Source: Haplomitrium mnioides (Eukaryota; Marchantiophyta; Haplomitriopsida; Calobryales). From it: DNA of 20,563 bases. A program made the translations under genes and the position numbers. The stretch's first letter is position 1. Every line of letters begins with the position of its first letter. The notes under the pieces were generated by a model, which worked only from the letters and a program-made list of their open reading frames with translations, did no database searches and had not been told where the DNA came from. The stretch spans positions 1 to 20,563 of the forward strand of contig JBNGIS010005796.1 in NCBI GenBank assembly GCA_049999725.1, read 5' to 3'. Shown in pieces: positions 8,359 through 18,137 of the stretch.

Positions 8359-8427
8359 TTCTCTACCAACTAGCTATAGCTTTAACTAAATTTAGAGGTT
8401 CTGCTAAGTTTACCAAACCTTACTACA

Positions 8428-10580
8428 CATATGAGCACATAAAATTTTGAAAACCATGTGCATATAGAAGCTGATGTGTCTGCAAGAAAGGACTGCTATA
8501 TCCCATCCACACATAGAATGATGTGTCTTGGCATCTACCATTGAGCATAATCAAACATACAATCAATCAACCATTACCAATCTAATTTTGTATGCATCAA
8601 AACATTTGATGTTGAATGCATCTTTTAGTGGCATCTTCTCTATCAATAGTTATCAGATATAAGTCTTTTGAAGTCCAATATCTACACGATTGCTCACCAA
8701 AAAACTAAGGCGTGTTTTTTATCCTTCTTAAATCATAATGAAAAAAAATCAAACAACTCTAGGTTGCATTTTTATTGAAAATTGTTCTACAAGTAAAGAT
8801 GTTTTGTTGGCTCTTTACTTGTGCTAAAAGAGATAACTAAAATCCATTTTTGGTTCAATTTCTTTGGTTGAACAAACTTGACAACATTGAGGTATCAAAA
8901 AGGTTTTGATATATTGGTTTTCAACAAAGAAAAATTTGTTGTCATTTCACAAATATATGGATATTATAAGATTTGGACAAAAAAATATACCACAAAATTG
9001 GAATCACAAGCTAAGAGTCAAAATGAGATAAAATTAAAAGAAATAAAGAGTCACTTCTCAAAGAAAAAAAAACATATCAAAGGCAAATGTGACAATGGAA
9101 AGAAAGATCTTTCTTAATGTTTTATGTACTTAAAAGTTTTGAGCTAGTATTTCCCCTAAAAATTCATTGGTGTAGCTTTTTCTAGTTCACTCTTTTAGCT
9201 CATAAATGTTTATTCTTTTGGATAAGCAATAATTAGGATTCTTATCTTTCTTGTTTGCAAAAAGTTTTCCTTATTTTGTCATAATGTAGACTTATTTCAT
9301 TAAAATGCTATAATTCAAATGGCAAGAATGAAAAGAGGAAAACAAAACACTAGAACTTAGAGACCTTATTGTGAATGATTTTTTTATAACAAGATAATAA
9401 GTTTAGGGTGAAAAAGTTTCAAAAAAGATTGGTGGCCAAAGAAAGTTTGGTGATAAAAAGGTATCAAGTACTGTTGATTGTATTTCGAGGAAATATCTTG
9501 AAGGCACAACAAGAGATATCTTTGAGTAACACTCTTATGAGTAAACCTTATTTGCTTTCTTTCAATAACATATCTTAAAGTTTTATGATGGATAAGAAAA
9601 AAACTCTTTTAACCATTCTATGTAGGAATCTATGAAGAACTTGTAGCAATTGTTGCTTTTGTGTTATAGAATTGTAAAGACCACTAAAGATGCATCGATT
9701 TCTCTTAATTATTTTTTTTAGATTTTTTCACTTGAGAATAAGCCTTCAATATGATCAAAGTTGTACTCAAAATTTCTCTATCTACTTCCGGTAGACACTT
9801 GAATTGTTGAACACTATCCAAAGGTAGGAAAAATTCATATGTTGAAAAGGTTTTGCCTCAAATCTTTGCATCCAAACTGCTCACCTTGAACTTCAACTAT
9901 TAATTGAAGGTTATATTCTCAATCTTCTTAACCTATAATGGACGTTGTTGTAGAAACAAGCTAAATCCCATGTCTCTTATGGAAGAGTTATATATAGTTT
10001 TGGATTATAGAATTGTTATAGTGTTTTACTAAGAGTAGTAAGTGTAAAAATCTTATCATGTTTCAAACATTTGAAAATTTGTCAAGCACGAGATTAATAC
10101 AATCATGAGTGTGGCGGACTATAAGAAATCCAACTTTGATTTTTTGAAAGACATTTTTTACAATCAAGAGATTAAAACATCTCAATAATATAAAACTCTT
10201 ATTCTTGCATGTTATATTGTTGAGCTGAAAATACAAAGTAGAAGGTATTAGCTCTTGAAATTCATATAATATTTTGTTTAATAATATAACCGTTGAGTTG
10301 GAGTCACTTCTCAAGTTGGAATGGTTGAAAAAACCCCTTGAAGAAAGAAAAAGATTGAAAATTAAAGTGCAAGTAATGTGAGCACCCACCAAAAAATCTT
10401 TATCACAATACTTCTAGCCATCAACATAACATTTTCTTTGATGGTTTGTAAACCAATATACATCAATAACATTAGAAAAAGGTATTTTTATTTGGAATTT
10501 GAAAACATACTATAAAGAGTCTCGTATTTGCATAAGGTTACAAAAAAGAAAAAGTGTTTTTTAAGAAGAAAAAAAAGCAC
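8428..10580. other. Unassigned AT-rich DNA
   Basis: No recognisable gene or element was found. Open frames at 8878-9117 (+, Lys-rich) and 10063-10392 (-, rich in Leu, Ile, Asn and Phe) look like chance frames of AT-rich DNA: they have no motif and their composition mirrors the bases. Poly-A and poly-T runs are common. It could hold old element remnants beyond recognition. Confidence 0.5.
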
Positions 10581-10990
10581 AAATCTCTTGAGTGCATAGA
10601 GTCTCAAGTACGCAAAGGGTTACAAATATAACATAAAGGTTGTAATAATCAGAAGACAAAAGAGGAAATGAATCTCTTATGTGCGCGGAGTCTATAATGC
10701 ACATAGGGCTACAAACCACAATAATAATTTTGCAATACTAAGAGAACAAAAGAGGCAATAAATCTCATGCAGCATAGGGTTACAAACTTAATAGAACGTT
10801 TCTAATAAAAAGAGACTAAAAAAGGAAACAAATCTAATGTGCGCATAAGGTTGAAATCCACAACACTAATTTTGCAATCATATGAGAATCTAGAGTCTCA
10901 CACACATATAGGGTTATAAAATATAATAGTATGTTTGAAATAATAGAACAAAAGAGGAAACAAATCTCATGTACATCTAAATAAACATAA
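10581..10990. repeat. Degenerate tandem repeat, period about 70-90 bp
   Basis: Units begin with AAATCT(C/A)(A/T)TG followed by a GCGCATAGGGTTACAAA-like core and end with GAACAAAAGAGGAAAC. Starts are near 10581, 10671, 10760, 10830 and 10962 (partial). Spacings are about 90, 89, 70 and 132, the last probably a fused pair because the GGGTTAYAAA core recurs inside it. Copies are clearly diverged. No coding sense is seen. Confidence 0.65.
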
Positions 10991-11310
10991 ACAAAAAAAA
11001 ACTATTCACCTTTGTCAAACTCTAAAACAAATCTCTTTCACAATGATTTAATCTCTTCGTACGTTTCACAAATAGCAAATCTATTGAGTTTGAGAATTTC
11101 ACATTTGTGAGGTGCGTTCTACAAGGTTTTGTAAACCCCAATAAACTTTAAAATAAAATCAAGATCCTTCTCTTTTAAAAATTTTACAAAATAATCATAA
11201 GCTTTTAACTTTGTAAAATTGGCAAGAAAACTATATAGTCTCTTTGGAAAAAATTGTCCATCAAACACCCCTCTAGTAGATAAATCATTTTTTTTCCAAA
11301 TAAGCCTCTA

Positions 11311-11311
<1 letters not shown>
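10991..11311. other. Unassigned AT-rich spacer
   Basis: AT-rich sequence between the tandem array and the TA microsatellite. I see no gene, motif or repeat that can be named. Confidence 0.5.

Positions 11312-11387
<76 letters not shown>
11312..11387. repeat. (TA)n microsatellite
   Basis: An uninterrupted run of about 37 TA dinucleotides. Its length may be unreliable because it lies close to the assembly gap. Confidence 0.95.
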
Positions 11388-11388
<1 letters not shown>

Positions 11389-11448
11389 CAATTCTTTTAT
11401 CTTTTGGAGTCTACCGTTCTTCATGGATTATATTTATTTGAATGTTAT

Positions 11449-11548
11449 NNNNNNNNNNNNNNNNNNNNNNNNNNNNNNNNNNNNNNNNNNNNNNNNNNNN
11501 NNNNNNNNNNNNNNNNNNNNNNNNNNNNNNNNNNNNNNNNNNNNNNNN
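11449..11548. other. Assembly gap (100 N)
   Basis: Exactly 100 Ns, the conventional size for a gap of unknown length. The true distance between the left and right parts of this window is therefore unknown. Confidence 0.98.
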
Positions 11549-11942
11549 AGCATGGCTAGTAGCCGATACTTTGAATTAGAAACCGCTACTGAGTTCTCAT
11601 TGTATTTCGCGTTGGAAATTTTTTTTTTTCAAATTTTTGCTTCAAACATTACATTTTTTTATAGTTACAAAAATTTTCACAAAAAAAACTAAACCTGAAA
11701 ATTGGTTTATTTAGACAACTGTTGTATTTGGAAAACTTTAACCTTTAATATTTGGTAAAAAAAAGTGAAAACAAAAATATTATATTATAGTAAGATAAAA
11801 AAACAAGAGAGAATATTGAAAAACAAGGTGAAGTTATATAGTTTTTTTTAATGTTTTTTTTTTAAGTTTTCAAAAAAACCTTCAAGATACAGAATCCTAA
11901 AACATTTATAGAAAAAAAATCCTAAAACAAATATGATGTTGT
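11549..11942. other. Unassigned AT-rich flank of the copia element
   Basis: AT-rich sequence with many A and T homopolymers running up to the copia 5' LTR. No gene or named repeat is seen. Confidence 0.5.
11938..11942. repeat. Possible left copy of the copia target-site duplication
   Basis: GTTGT directly precedes the 5' LTR. The 5 bases after the 3' LTR are GCTGC. Both differences are T for C, so this may be a 5-bp duplication decayed by C-to-T change, or chance. Confidence 0.4.
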
Positions 11943-12050
11943 TGTTATAGTAACATAGATATACCCTATGTAAGTTAGGTTACAGACACTCAATCCATTC
12001 ATTCGACTGGAGACTCCCGTGTTTATGTGTGTGGCACTCATGCAATAACA
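11943..12050 (+). repeat. 5' LTR of the copia element
   Basis: It starts TGTTATAG and ends AATAACA, giving the usual TG...CA termini. It aligns without gaps over its full 108 bp to 19875-19982, with a 31-bp block (11963-11993) identical between the copies. Its TATA-like region near the right end has decayed to TTTATGTG, while the 3' copy keeps TATATAAAT. At 108 bp it is among the shortest LTRs known for coding copia elements. Confidence 0.92.
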
Positions 12051-12068
12051 CGTTATCAACATGACAGA
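12051..12068 (+). other. Putative primer binding site of the copia element
   Basis: The bases immediately after the 5' LTR read CGTTATCAACATGACAGA. The TTATCA core resembles the TATCA part of Met-tRNA primer sites, but the match to the iMet site TGGTATCAGAGC is partial. The position defines the site; the tRNA used is uncertain. Confidence 0.5.
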
Positions 12069-14326
12069 CTCTGCAACAAATTTTTTTCCGCATGCGCTCA
12101 ATCCACACTAACATCTTGGGAAGCTCTCACATCATTTGTTGCACTCTTCTTTCTACACTCATGTTGCATCCGCAAAAAGTTTTTTATAACGATTCTAATG
12201 GCCCGCTGAACACATTTCTTTCCTTTCTCTATATCCTAACCATTCATTTATCTATTCTTTCATTTTCTCTCGAAGGCTTCTTCTTGCACGAATGAGGGCG
12301 TGTGAAGCCTCACAACCCTAGCTCGTCCTTGATCGTTCAATCGACATTTTTCTTCATCCCTCATTCTTTCGACAGCCCCTATAGCGTGTGCACGCTCGTT
12401 CTCTCTTCAATCAACCAAATCCTCACTAGAGTATTGCATTCTTTCCTTCCTATTTTTTCACTTACTAATCTATTGTTCTTTCTTTCTCGCTTTGTCGACC
12501 TTCGCTCAGCCCGCAACATTCTGTTATTGCATGCAATTGACTCGCATTGTCTCATTCTTGCTTTTGTCCCTCGCTTATGATGGACTGACGTTGTCCATCT
12601 TCCTTACTATTCGACATCACAAACAACAAGGTCTTATCTTCCTCTTTTTGTTTTTCATTACTACATTGCAATAGTAACCTATCATTGGCTCACGAGCTAT
12701 CGTTTTCTCTCTCCTTTTCTACTCGTGGTTCTTTACGTTTTCTTGTTCTCCTCCCTAGAAACCATCTAGCACAAGCGTCTCGCCTTCTTCTTCATTCGGT
12801 TTCTGACAGTAACAGCGTGTACACCCGTCCTTCTTCAACACCAGGGTATACGATCTTGCTATTCTACCTCTATACTCATATTTAATCACCTGACACTCGA
12901 CTCTTTCATTCTTTCCTCTTACCTTTTTTCGTTCCTCTCTAACACTGAAGGATAAGCACACGAGCCAACCGCCTTCTTATTGTCCCTTTTTCATCCTTGG
13001 TTTACCGTTTTTGTGCTTATGGTTCTCTACTGTCACTCAGCGACAACCTACGTATCTTTCACGACAGAAGCACCATCGCGGACCAGGGGGAGACAAGGCA
13101 TTTTTACACCTACTTGGCATGAAACTACAGATACTATCTTGCATCTATGTGTGATTTCGACATCAAACACCTACATGATCTTATCTACTTCCATAGAGCA
13201 CAAGTTCAACTCATCTGTCTTTGCAGCAATGCGGACTCTAGTGACTTCTACTCTCAAACGGAAAACGACATTGTCACATATATTTTCGGTGAGAGATACC
13301 TTTACATAGGCTGCTACACGTAATATTCTTATATTGACATTCAAGAGAAGGGCACATTCCTCTTGCCACTTCAAGTTCTTTCACTTTATTCTCCAAAACA
13401 CCAAGGTTCAATCTTTTCAACCCACCTCTTGATTATTCTTGATTGATTCCTTTCTTTTCTGAACAAATCTACCCCTCACAAGGAACACGCTCTTTGATTC
13501 TAAAATATTTCAGGTAGATACTACATGACACATCATACTAACCATTCCGTGATCACATAGTTCTGTAAACTGCCTGTCACTAGTGACTCATATTTCCCTT
13601 CTTGGATTTCCTCATTGTTCTCTTATAGACTTACACTTGACAGGAAATGTGAGACAAAGACTTTTTTTCTTCTCTTTCCTTGTCATTACATACCTTGATA
13701 TTGCATTGCTCTAATTCCCAACTATTTTTAGTTTATACCCCTCAGTACTCAGACTTAGATATCTTAGATACCATCTTTACTACTAAATACAAGACACCAA
13801 TCCTGATGCCAAGTACACAACTGTGACAAAAACCTTGACCATTGTTACCTCCACGAGCAAAACCCACTATCTGGCCATACCTGCAACACTTCTTATCTCT
13901 GACTTTTTTGAGAATTAGCGTTGTAGAGCGGCACAACAACGATCGGGGGAACTAGACTCATACACGAAAAGTTCTTGGAGGACACACTACAGGCCTACCA
14001 GCAGGAGTAGATACACATTCATACATGACAGTCTCTTTATCTGTTAGCAATCTCATTTTCTCATTTATTTTTTGATGGTAGATATCAGTTGACTCGCATT
14101 GAGTCGATTCTTTCCTATTTTTCATTTCATATTTTCATTTTTCCACATGAAGCAAAAAACATAAATAGGTACACGGGTTTGTAATCGACCGAATTTTGGA
14201 TCAATCACCAGTCTGTACAAAGTACAAAACAATCGCCGCTTTGACCCAACTGCTGCATGTGCCAGCTATTCTGGTTCACCTTGCTCATTCACAGGTATTC
14301 TCAGAAAATCAAAGCACAGACCTGCA
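12069..14326 (+). other. Long pyrimidine-rich leader of the copia element
   Basis: About 2.26 kb separates the primer binding site from gag. The + strand is conspicuously rich in C and T from about 12180 to 13750 (many CTTTC, TCTTC and CTCGC runs), unlike the A-rich gag that follows. Open frames are short (at most 109 codons, 12980-13309), overlap in several frames and show no motif, so I do not call genes. The word TTGACTCGCATTG recurs at about 12538 and 14092. It may be an untranslated leader with packaging or translation signals, or captured sequence. Confidence 0.6.
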
Positions 14327-15260
14327 ATGGCATCTATAGCATCTTTGAAATTCCAAGCCTTGATATTGGATGGCTCCAATTACTTATCGTGGTCACTAGA
14401 TGTCACAACATACATGGCATCCAAGGGCATTAGTGAAACACTCATCACGGATGACGGAACAAACCCCCGTGATGCAGCTAGAGCTCTCATTTTGATTCGA
14501 CACAATCTGGTGGAATCTCTAAGACTCCAATACCTGAACTACAACAGTCCCCACCTACTATGAGAAAAGTTGAAACTAAGATTTAACCATCTGACAAGCA
14601 TATCGCTTCTTGCAACAAGACACGGTTGGATTAATCTTCACGTTCAGGACCATATGTCCATAATAAATTACAATAGCAAATTGTTCCACACTGTCTCACA
14701 ATTAGCAATCTGTGGTCACCTCGAAACCAAAAAAGAGCAAATAGAGAAAACTCTATCGACTTTCCATTTGAGCAATCTCATTTTAGCATCACAATATTGC
14801 TACATGCGATTCACACGATACTCTGAACTCATAGCATACATGCTACTAGCCAGAAAACATCAACTCCTCCTCATGGAAAATGCAAAAAAGCAACCCCCAA
14901 GGTCTGCCCCACCTCCACAGAACCCTGAATCCCACTTTACAAGGATTGGACAATATCCATGCTCCAGAAGTAGAAATGTTTCTAGAGGCAAAGGAAGGGG
15001 ACAATTCAAATTTAGGGGGAGCACCACCCGTTCGACCAATAGTCCACCTCCGACCTCCAAAAATAGGGGCCGGCATATTGAACGTCGTACATCGACAATG
15101 CCAAAATGCGTTCAACAGCACACATGAACCAACATAGGAGGCAGACAATCTAATAGAGGTCGACAAACTCATTCTCAATGGTGCCAACCACATAAAACTT
15201 GCAATTGATGTGGCATTCGTGGCCACATCCAGCCTACTTGCAGAGTACCCGCACACCTAG
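14327..15260 (+). pseudogene. Ty1/copia gag, broken
   Basis: Gag would form the particle shell and bind element RNA. Translation plausibly starts at the ATG at 14327: MASIASLKFQALILDGSNYL, with the LDGSNYLSW phrase of plant copia gag N-termini. Frame 2 continues as a helical capsid region (RHGWINLHVQDHMSIINYNS; TFHLSN; RYSELIAYMLLARKHQ), then a basic Arg/Gly/Pro segment (about 14960-15110), then a CCHC knuckle at 15200-15241. A TGA at 14561 replaces a codon where Trp is expected. A TGA at 15125 and another inside the knuckle also interrupt it. All parts share one frame, so the damage is mainly point mutation. Confidence 0.87.
15200..15241 (+). other. CCHC zinc knuckle of copia gag with an internal stop
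   Basis: Frame 2 reads C-N-stop-C-G-I-R-G-H-I-Q-P-T-C, matching CX2CX4HX4C exactly. All four ligands are kept, but a TGA at 15206-15208 falls between the first two Cys. Confidence 0.8.
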
Positions 15261-15700
15261 TGCGCCTACACCAATAGAGCATTAAACCTCACAATAATGA
15301 GGTACACGATAACTTATTGGAATTGACAGACATGGATGAATATCCATCATACAGTCTACATCCTAAGAGTCACATGACTCATCCCTCTTTATCAAACCAT
15401 GAAAAAAAATCCGAGATAACCTACATGGTAGATAACGGATCTTTGCACACTATATTGCAAGACCGTAAATACTTCTTATCGATTAAACCTTCTGTCAAGC
15501 CTATGACCACGATCACCGGTCACAACCAAATTGAAAAAAGACATGGTCTAGCTACTATACTCTTTCCAAACGGCACCAAACTAGATATCCAATCTGCCAT
15601 TTATGCACCTGCAGAAACCAGAAACCTTATTATTTTCTGAAATATACAACAAAACGATTTCCATATTCAAACCGAAACTTTTTAGGAGACTTAAGTCCTC
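15261..15700 (+). pseudogene. Ty1/copia aspartic protease, broken
   Basis: The protease would process the Gag-Pol polyprotein. Frame 2 shows YMVDNGSLHTIL (about 15423-15458), where the usual copia active site is D-S-A or D-S-G followed by T/S-x-H. The catalytic Asp is kept but the next residue is Asn. Further on are GLATILFPNGTKLDIQSAIYAP, the conserved flap-to-end region, and RNLIIF, followed by TGA at 15638 and NIQQNDFHI in the same frame. The domain lies directly after the gag knuckle, as expected. Confidence 0.85.
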
Positions 15701-16710
15701 CTTATCTTGAGTCCAATAGCAACAAGCTTTGACATACAAGAATCATTCTCATTATTCCCACATGGCTTGTACACTACCACAATCTGCTCATACCATGTCT
15801 CTACGACACCGATCGTTGCAACCCTCACAAAGCACAACCGTATGGGGCTTTCCGGTCAAGACATGTTCTACCGCATCAAAAAAATAGCAAAGGCATGCCA
15901 TAGAACGTGCATCCCCTGCCCTTGAATATCTCATGCTTAGCATGCGCACAAGGAGAACTGAAAATTGCACCTTCTCATGACAAAACAACGATCACAATTC
16001 CTCAACTTCTCAAGAGAATCCACGTTGATGTCTATGGACCTGTCCATCCACCTTTGGGACCCTTTCGATACTTCCTACTCACCATTGATGCATCATCCAA
16101 ACGGTCACAAGTATTCCTGCTCATGACCAAAAACATGGTCTTCTCAAAACTCCTATCTCAAATCTTGAAACTCTCGACACAATTTCTTGATTACCTAATC
16201 AGAAATCTGAGAGTAGACAACATTGGAGAATTCTCTTCCCAAACATTTGACGACCTTTGCACATCTGTCAGCATAGATATCCAATATTCGGTTCCACATG
16301 TACACTTTCAAAATGGCATTGCAAAATCTATTATCAAGAGAATACAAGTAATAACAAGACCATTACTCTTGAATTCCAATCTCCCCACCACAGCTTGGGG
16401 ACACACACTCATGCACGCAACATCCTTATTGCATTACAGACCATCTGCATTCAATCGGAACTCCCTATACCAACTCGTAGCTGGAATTCTTGTAGATATC
16501 TTGCACCTTCGCACCTTTGGCTGCCTCATCCTTGATCCAATCTTAGGACCATATCAAACAAAGATGGGACCCCAACGCCAAAAAGGCATATACATCGGTT
16601 TTGAATCTCCTTCTATCATCCAATATCTTGAAACTTCAACCTCTGATGTGTCTAAGTCTCGATTTGCAGACTGTCAATTCTTTGAAGAATCTTTCTCACA
16701 TCTGTTATAA
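15701..16710 (+). pseudogene. Ty1/copia integrase, broken, catalytic Glu replaced
   Basis: Integrase would join element cDNA to host DNA. The zinc domain is partly visible in frame 2 (15707-15925: LTKHNRMGLSGQDMFYRI, where a W-H-x-R-L-G-H type motif is expected). After a frame change near 15920, frame 1 gives CLACAQGELK. The core has RIHVDVYGP (Asp 16027-16029) and NLRVDNIGEF (Asp 16216-16218). Then comes NGIAKS, where codon 16324-16326 is AAA (Lys) exactly 36 residues after the second Asp, the place of the catalytic Glu in D,D35E. The C-terminal part has FGCLI, TKMGPQRQKGIYIGFESPS and the GKR-like end. The frame is open to 16710. The Glu-to-Lys change alone would abolish activity. Confidence 0.92.
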
Positions 16711-17285
16711 GAGGACAAAGTTGTACAACCCAAACTTGAGGACAACTTAATCTGGCACCAAAACTTGCTATTAGACTTTGATCAACAAAATGGACAATCC
16801 AATACCGAAGTCAAACGACTCCTCTATTTGCAGCAAACACAAATCAAAATGCCTGACACATGTAACAATGCAACCAGCATCACCAAATCACACGTTAATG
16901 GAGCCAACCGACTCGACTTCAAAGGTTGTATTGAAACGTATATAGGAGAGTTGCTTTTAGTGAAGTTTTATTGAACATATGTAAATAGACCTAAAAGGTT
17001 GTACTAAAACATTGTTGCATGGCAGTAATTTAGGTCGGTGCCATTGAAATACAACCCAAAGAAAAATGTAGCAGACCTAAAGTCTCAAAGAATAAACCTA
17101 AATCGCCGACATCATTACACATTGCAACTGACAACGATGAAATAGCAATTGACTATTCCCGTACCGGTCATACATAGGACAGAAACCAGACCTCTATGGA
17201 TGACCTGTTTGCATTCTCTATATCACAATCAATGGACAATGATACACCCGACCCTTTATTTGTACATGAAGCACAATCTAGAACC
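16711..17285 (+). pseudogene. Integrase C-terminal tail and spacer before the copia reverse transcriptase
   Basis: Frame 1 continues as NTEVKRLLYLQQTQIKMPD and TKSHVNGANR (about 16800-16915), a conserved stretch that follows integrase in this kind of copia polyprotein. Sequence quality then falls between 16920 and 17100. Frame 0 resumes with DNDEIAIDY and RNQTSMDDLFAFSI (about 17133-17220). A TAG at 17175 sits where Trp is expected before D-R-N. No separate function is known for this region. Confidence 0.7.
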
Positions 17286-17669
17286 GATTGGCCCCAATAG
17301 GAGGAAACCATAAATTCGGAACTAGACTCTCTCATACAACGACAAGTATTTGAAACTGTAATGCTAGCACTTTCCGACATGAACTTGACATATTACAAAT
17401 TTATTTTTGTCCAAAAATACAATGCAAAAGGAGATTTCACGCGATATAAGGCAAGACTAGTGGCCAAAAGATACACTCAAATCCTTGGATGTGATTATGA
17501 CATCACAGACTCACCTGTAATGGACACTATAACATATAGATACATGATAGCATTCGCTATCCAATGCCATCTTACCATGCACATCATAGACGTCATCACT
17601 CCCTACTTATATGGCATTCTAAATACCCAGATTTTGATGAAGACACCCCTGAACTCATATCAAGAATAG
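17286..17669 (+). pseudogene. Ty1/copia reverse transcriptase, N-terminal part
   Basis: Frame 0 starts with RTDWPQ-stop-EETINSELDSL (TAG at 17298 where Trp or Lys is expected). It continues with the fingers motif YKFIFVQKYNAKGDFTRYKARLVAKRYTQ and then SPVMDTITYRYM. Motif A is MHIIDVITPYLYG, which keeps the catalytic Asp. Near 17645 the reading shifts to frame 2 around ILMKTP, and the coding minisatellite begins shortly after. The rest of the enzyme resumes at about 18232. Confidence 0.9.
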
Positions 17670-17707
17670 CATTTCATATTGAGGGGCAGAATAGCCACAG
17701 TGCGAAT

Positions 17708-18137
17708 GGACCTTTAGTCCCAAGCGGCCCAAAAACTAAGATTGGACCTTCTATCTCTCACGGCCTAAATTCTGAGGTTGGACCTTCAGCCCCTCATGAT
17801 ATGCACTATAAAATTGGACCTTTAGTCCATAGAGGCACGATGAATAAAAATGGATGTTTTGTCCATAAAGACCTCAATCTAAGAAAAGGACCTTCTATCC
17901 TCTATGACCAACAAATGAAAGGACCTTTTGTCCATAAAGGACCACTGCCAAACCAGAAAGGACTTGTTGTCCTCATGTCAAAAAGACAATGCCAAATGAT
18001 GGAAAAGAAGTTGCACAATGCCATTCAAGGACCTTTAATCTAGCCGGCGAATTCGCTGAGCATGCAGCATTTTAGAGGACCTTTAGTCCGATATATATAA
18101 ATGTTGCATGAGCAACACCATAGTGGACCTTTTGTCC
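17708..18137 (+). repeat. In-frame 36-bp minisatellite (12-residue repeat) inside the reverse transcriptase
   Basis: The 13-base core GGACCTTTAGTCC and close variants occur at 17708, 17744, 17780, 17816, 17852, 17888, 17921, 17960, 18029, 18077 and 18125. The first five spacings are exactly 36; the others are 33, 39, 69, 48 and 48, all multiples of three. In frame 2 each core encodes Gly-Pro-(Leu/Ser/Phe)-(Val/Ile), giving units such as GPLVPSGPKTKI, GPSISHGLNSEV and GPSAPHDMHYKI. The frame is the same as that of the RT half downstream, and stops appear only at 18041 and about 18098. Copia reverse transcriptases normally have only a few tens of residues here, so this is roughly 500 bp of extra coding sequence. 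Confidence 0.88.

Larger units (their letters stand above)
7958..8427 (-). mobile_element. LTR (5' LTR relative to the - strand) of a third retrotransposon
   Basis: The inner boundary is firm: on the - strand the LTR ends in TACA directly before the primer binding site. The outer boundary at 8427 is tentative, chosen because the - strand then begins TGTAGTAAGG, which gives TG...CA ends and about 470 bp. Inside, on the - strand, heat-shock-element clusters (8191-8358) come first, then a TATA box (8113-8120), then R/U5. This is the normal promoter order of an LTR. No partner LTR was found in the window, so the element is truncated or nested and broken. The primer site suits many plant copia and some gypsy families; the family is not determined. 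Confidence 0.68.

Noticed and set aside
8878-9117. 79-codon Lys-rich open frame on the + strand
   Set aside because: The Lys-rich composition comes from A-rich DNA, and no domain or promoter context supports it.
10063-10392. 109-codon open frame on the - strand
   Set aside because: It is rich in Leu, Ile, Asn and Phe as chance AT-rich frames are, with no motif or neighbour to support a gene.
11423-11692. Open frame running across the N gap
   Set aside because: About a third of it is undetermined bases; the rest is AT-rich without a motif.
12980-13309. 109-codon open frame in the copia leader with a hydrophobic N-terminus like a signal peptide
   Set aside because: It overlaps other short frames, has no motif, and its composition follows the pyrimidine bias of the region. 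An env-like gene would also be expected after pol, not before gag.
14846-15256. 136-codon open frame on the - strand opposite copia gag
   Set aside because: It is a mirror of the gag coding region on the other strand, while gag itself has a zinc knuckle and conserved motifs.
17708-18137. Regular 36-bp spacing suggesting a CRISPR array
   Set aside because: The conserved part is only 13 bases, spacing varies in multiples of three, the units are translated in frame with a reverse transcriptase, and the context is a plant retrotransposon.
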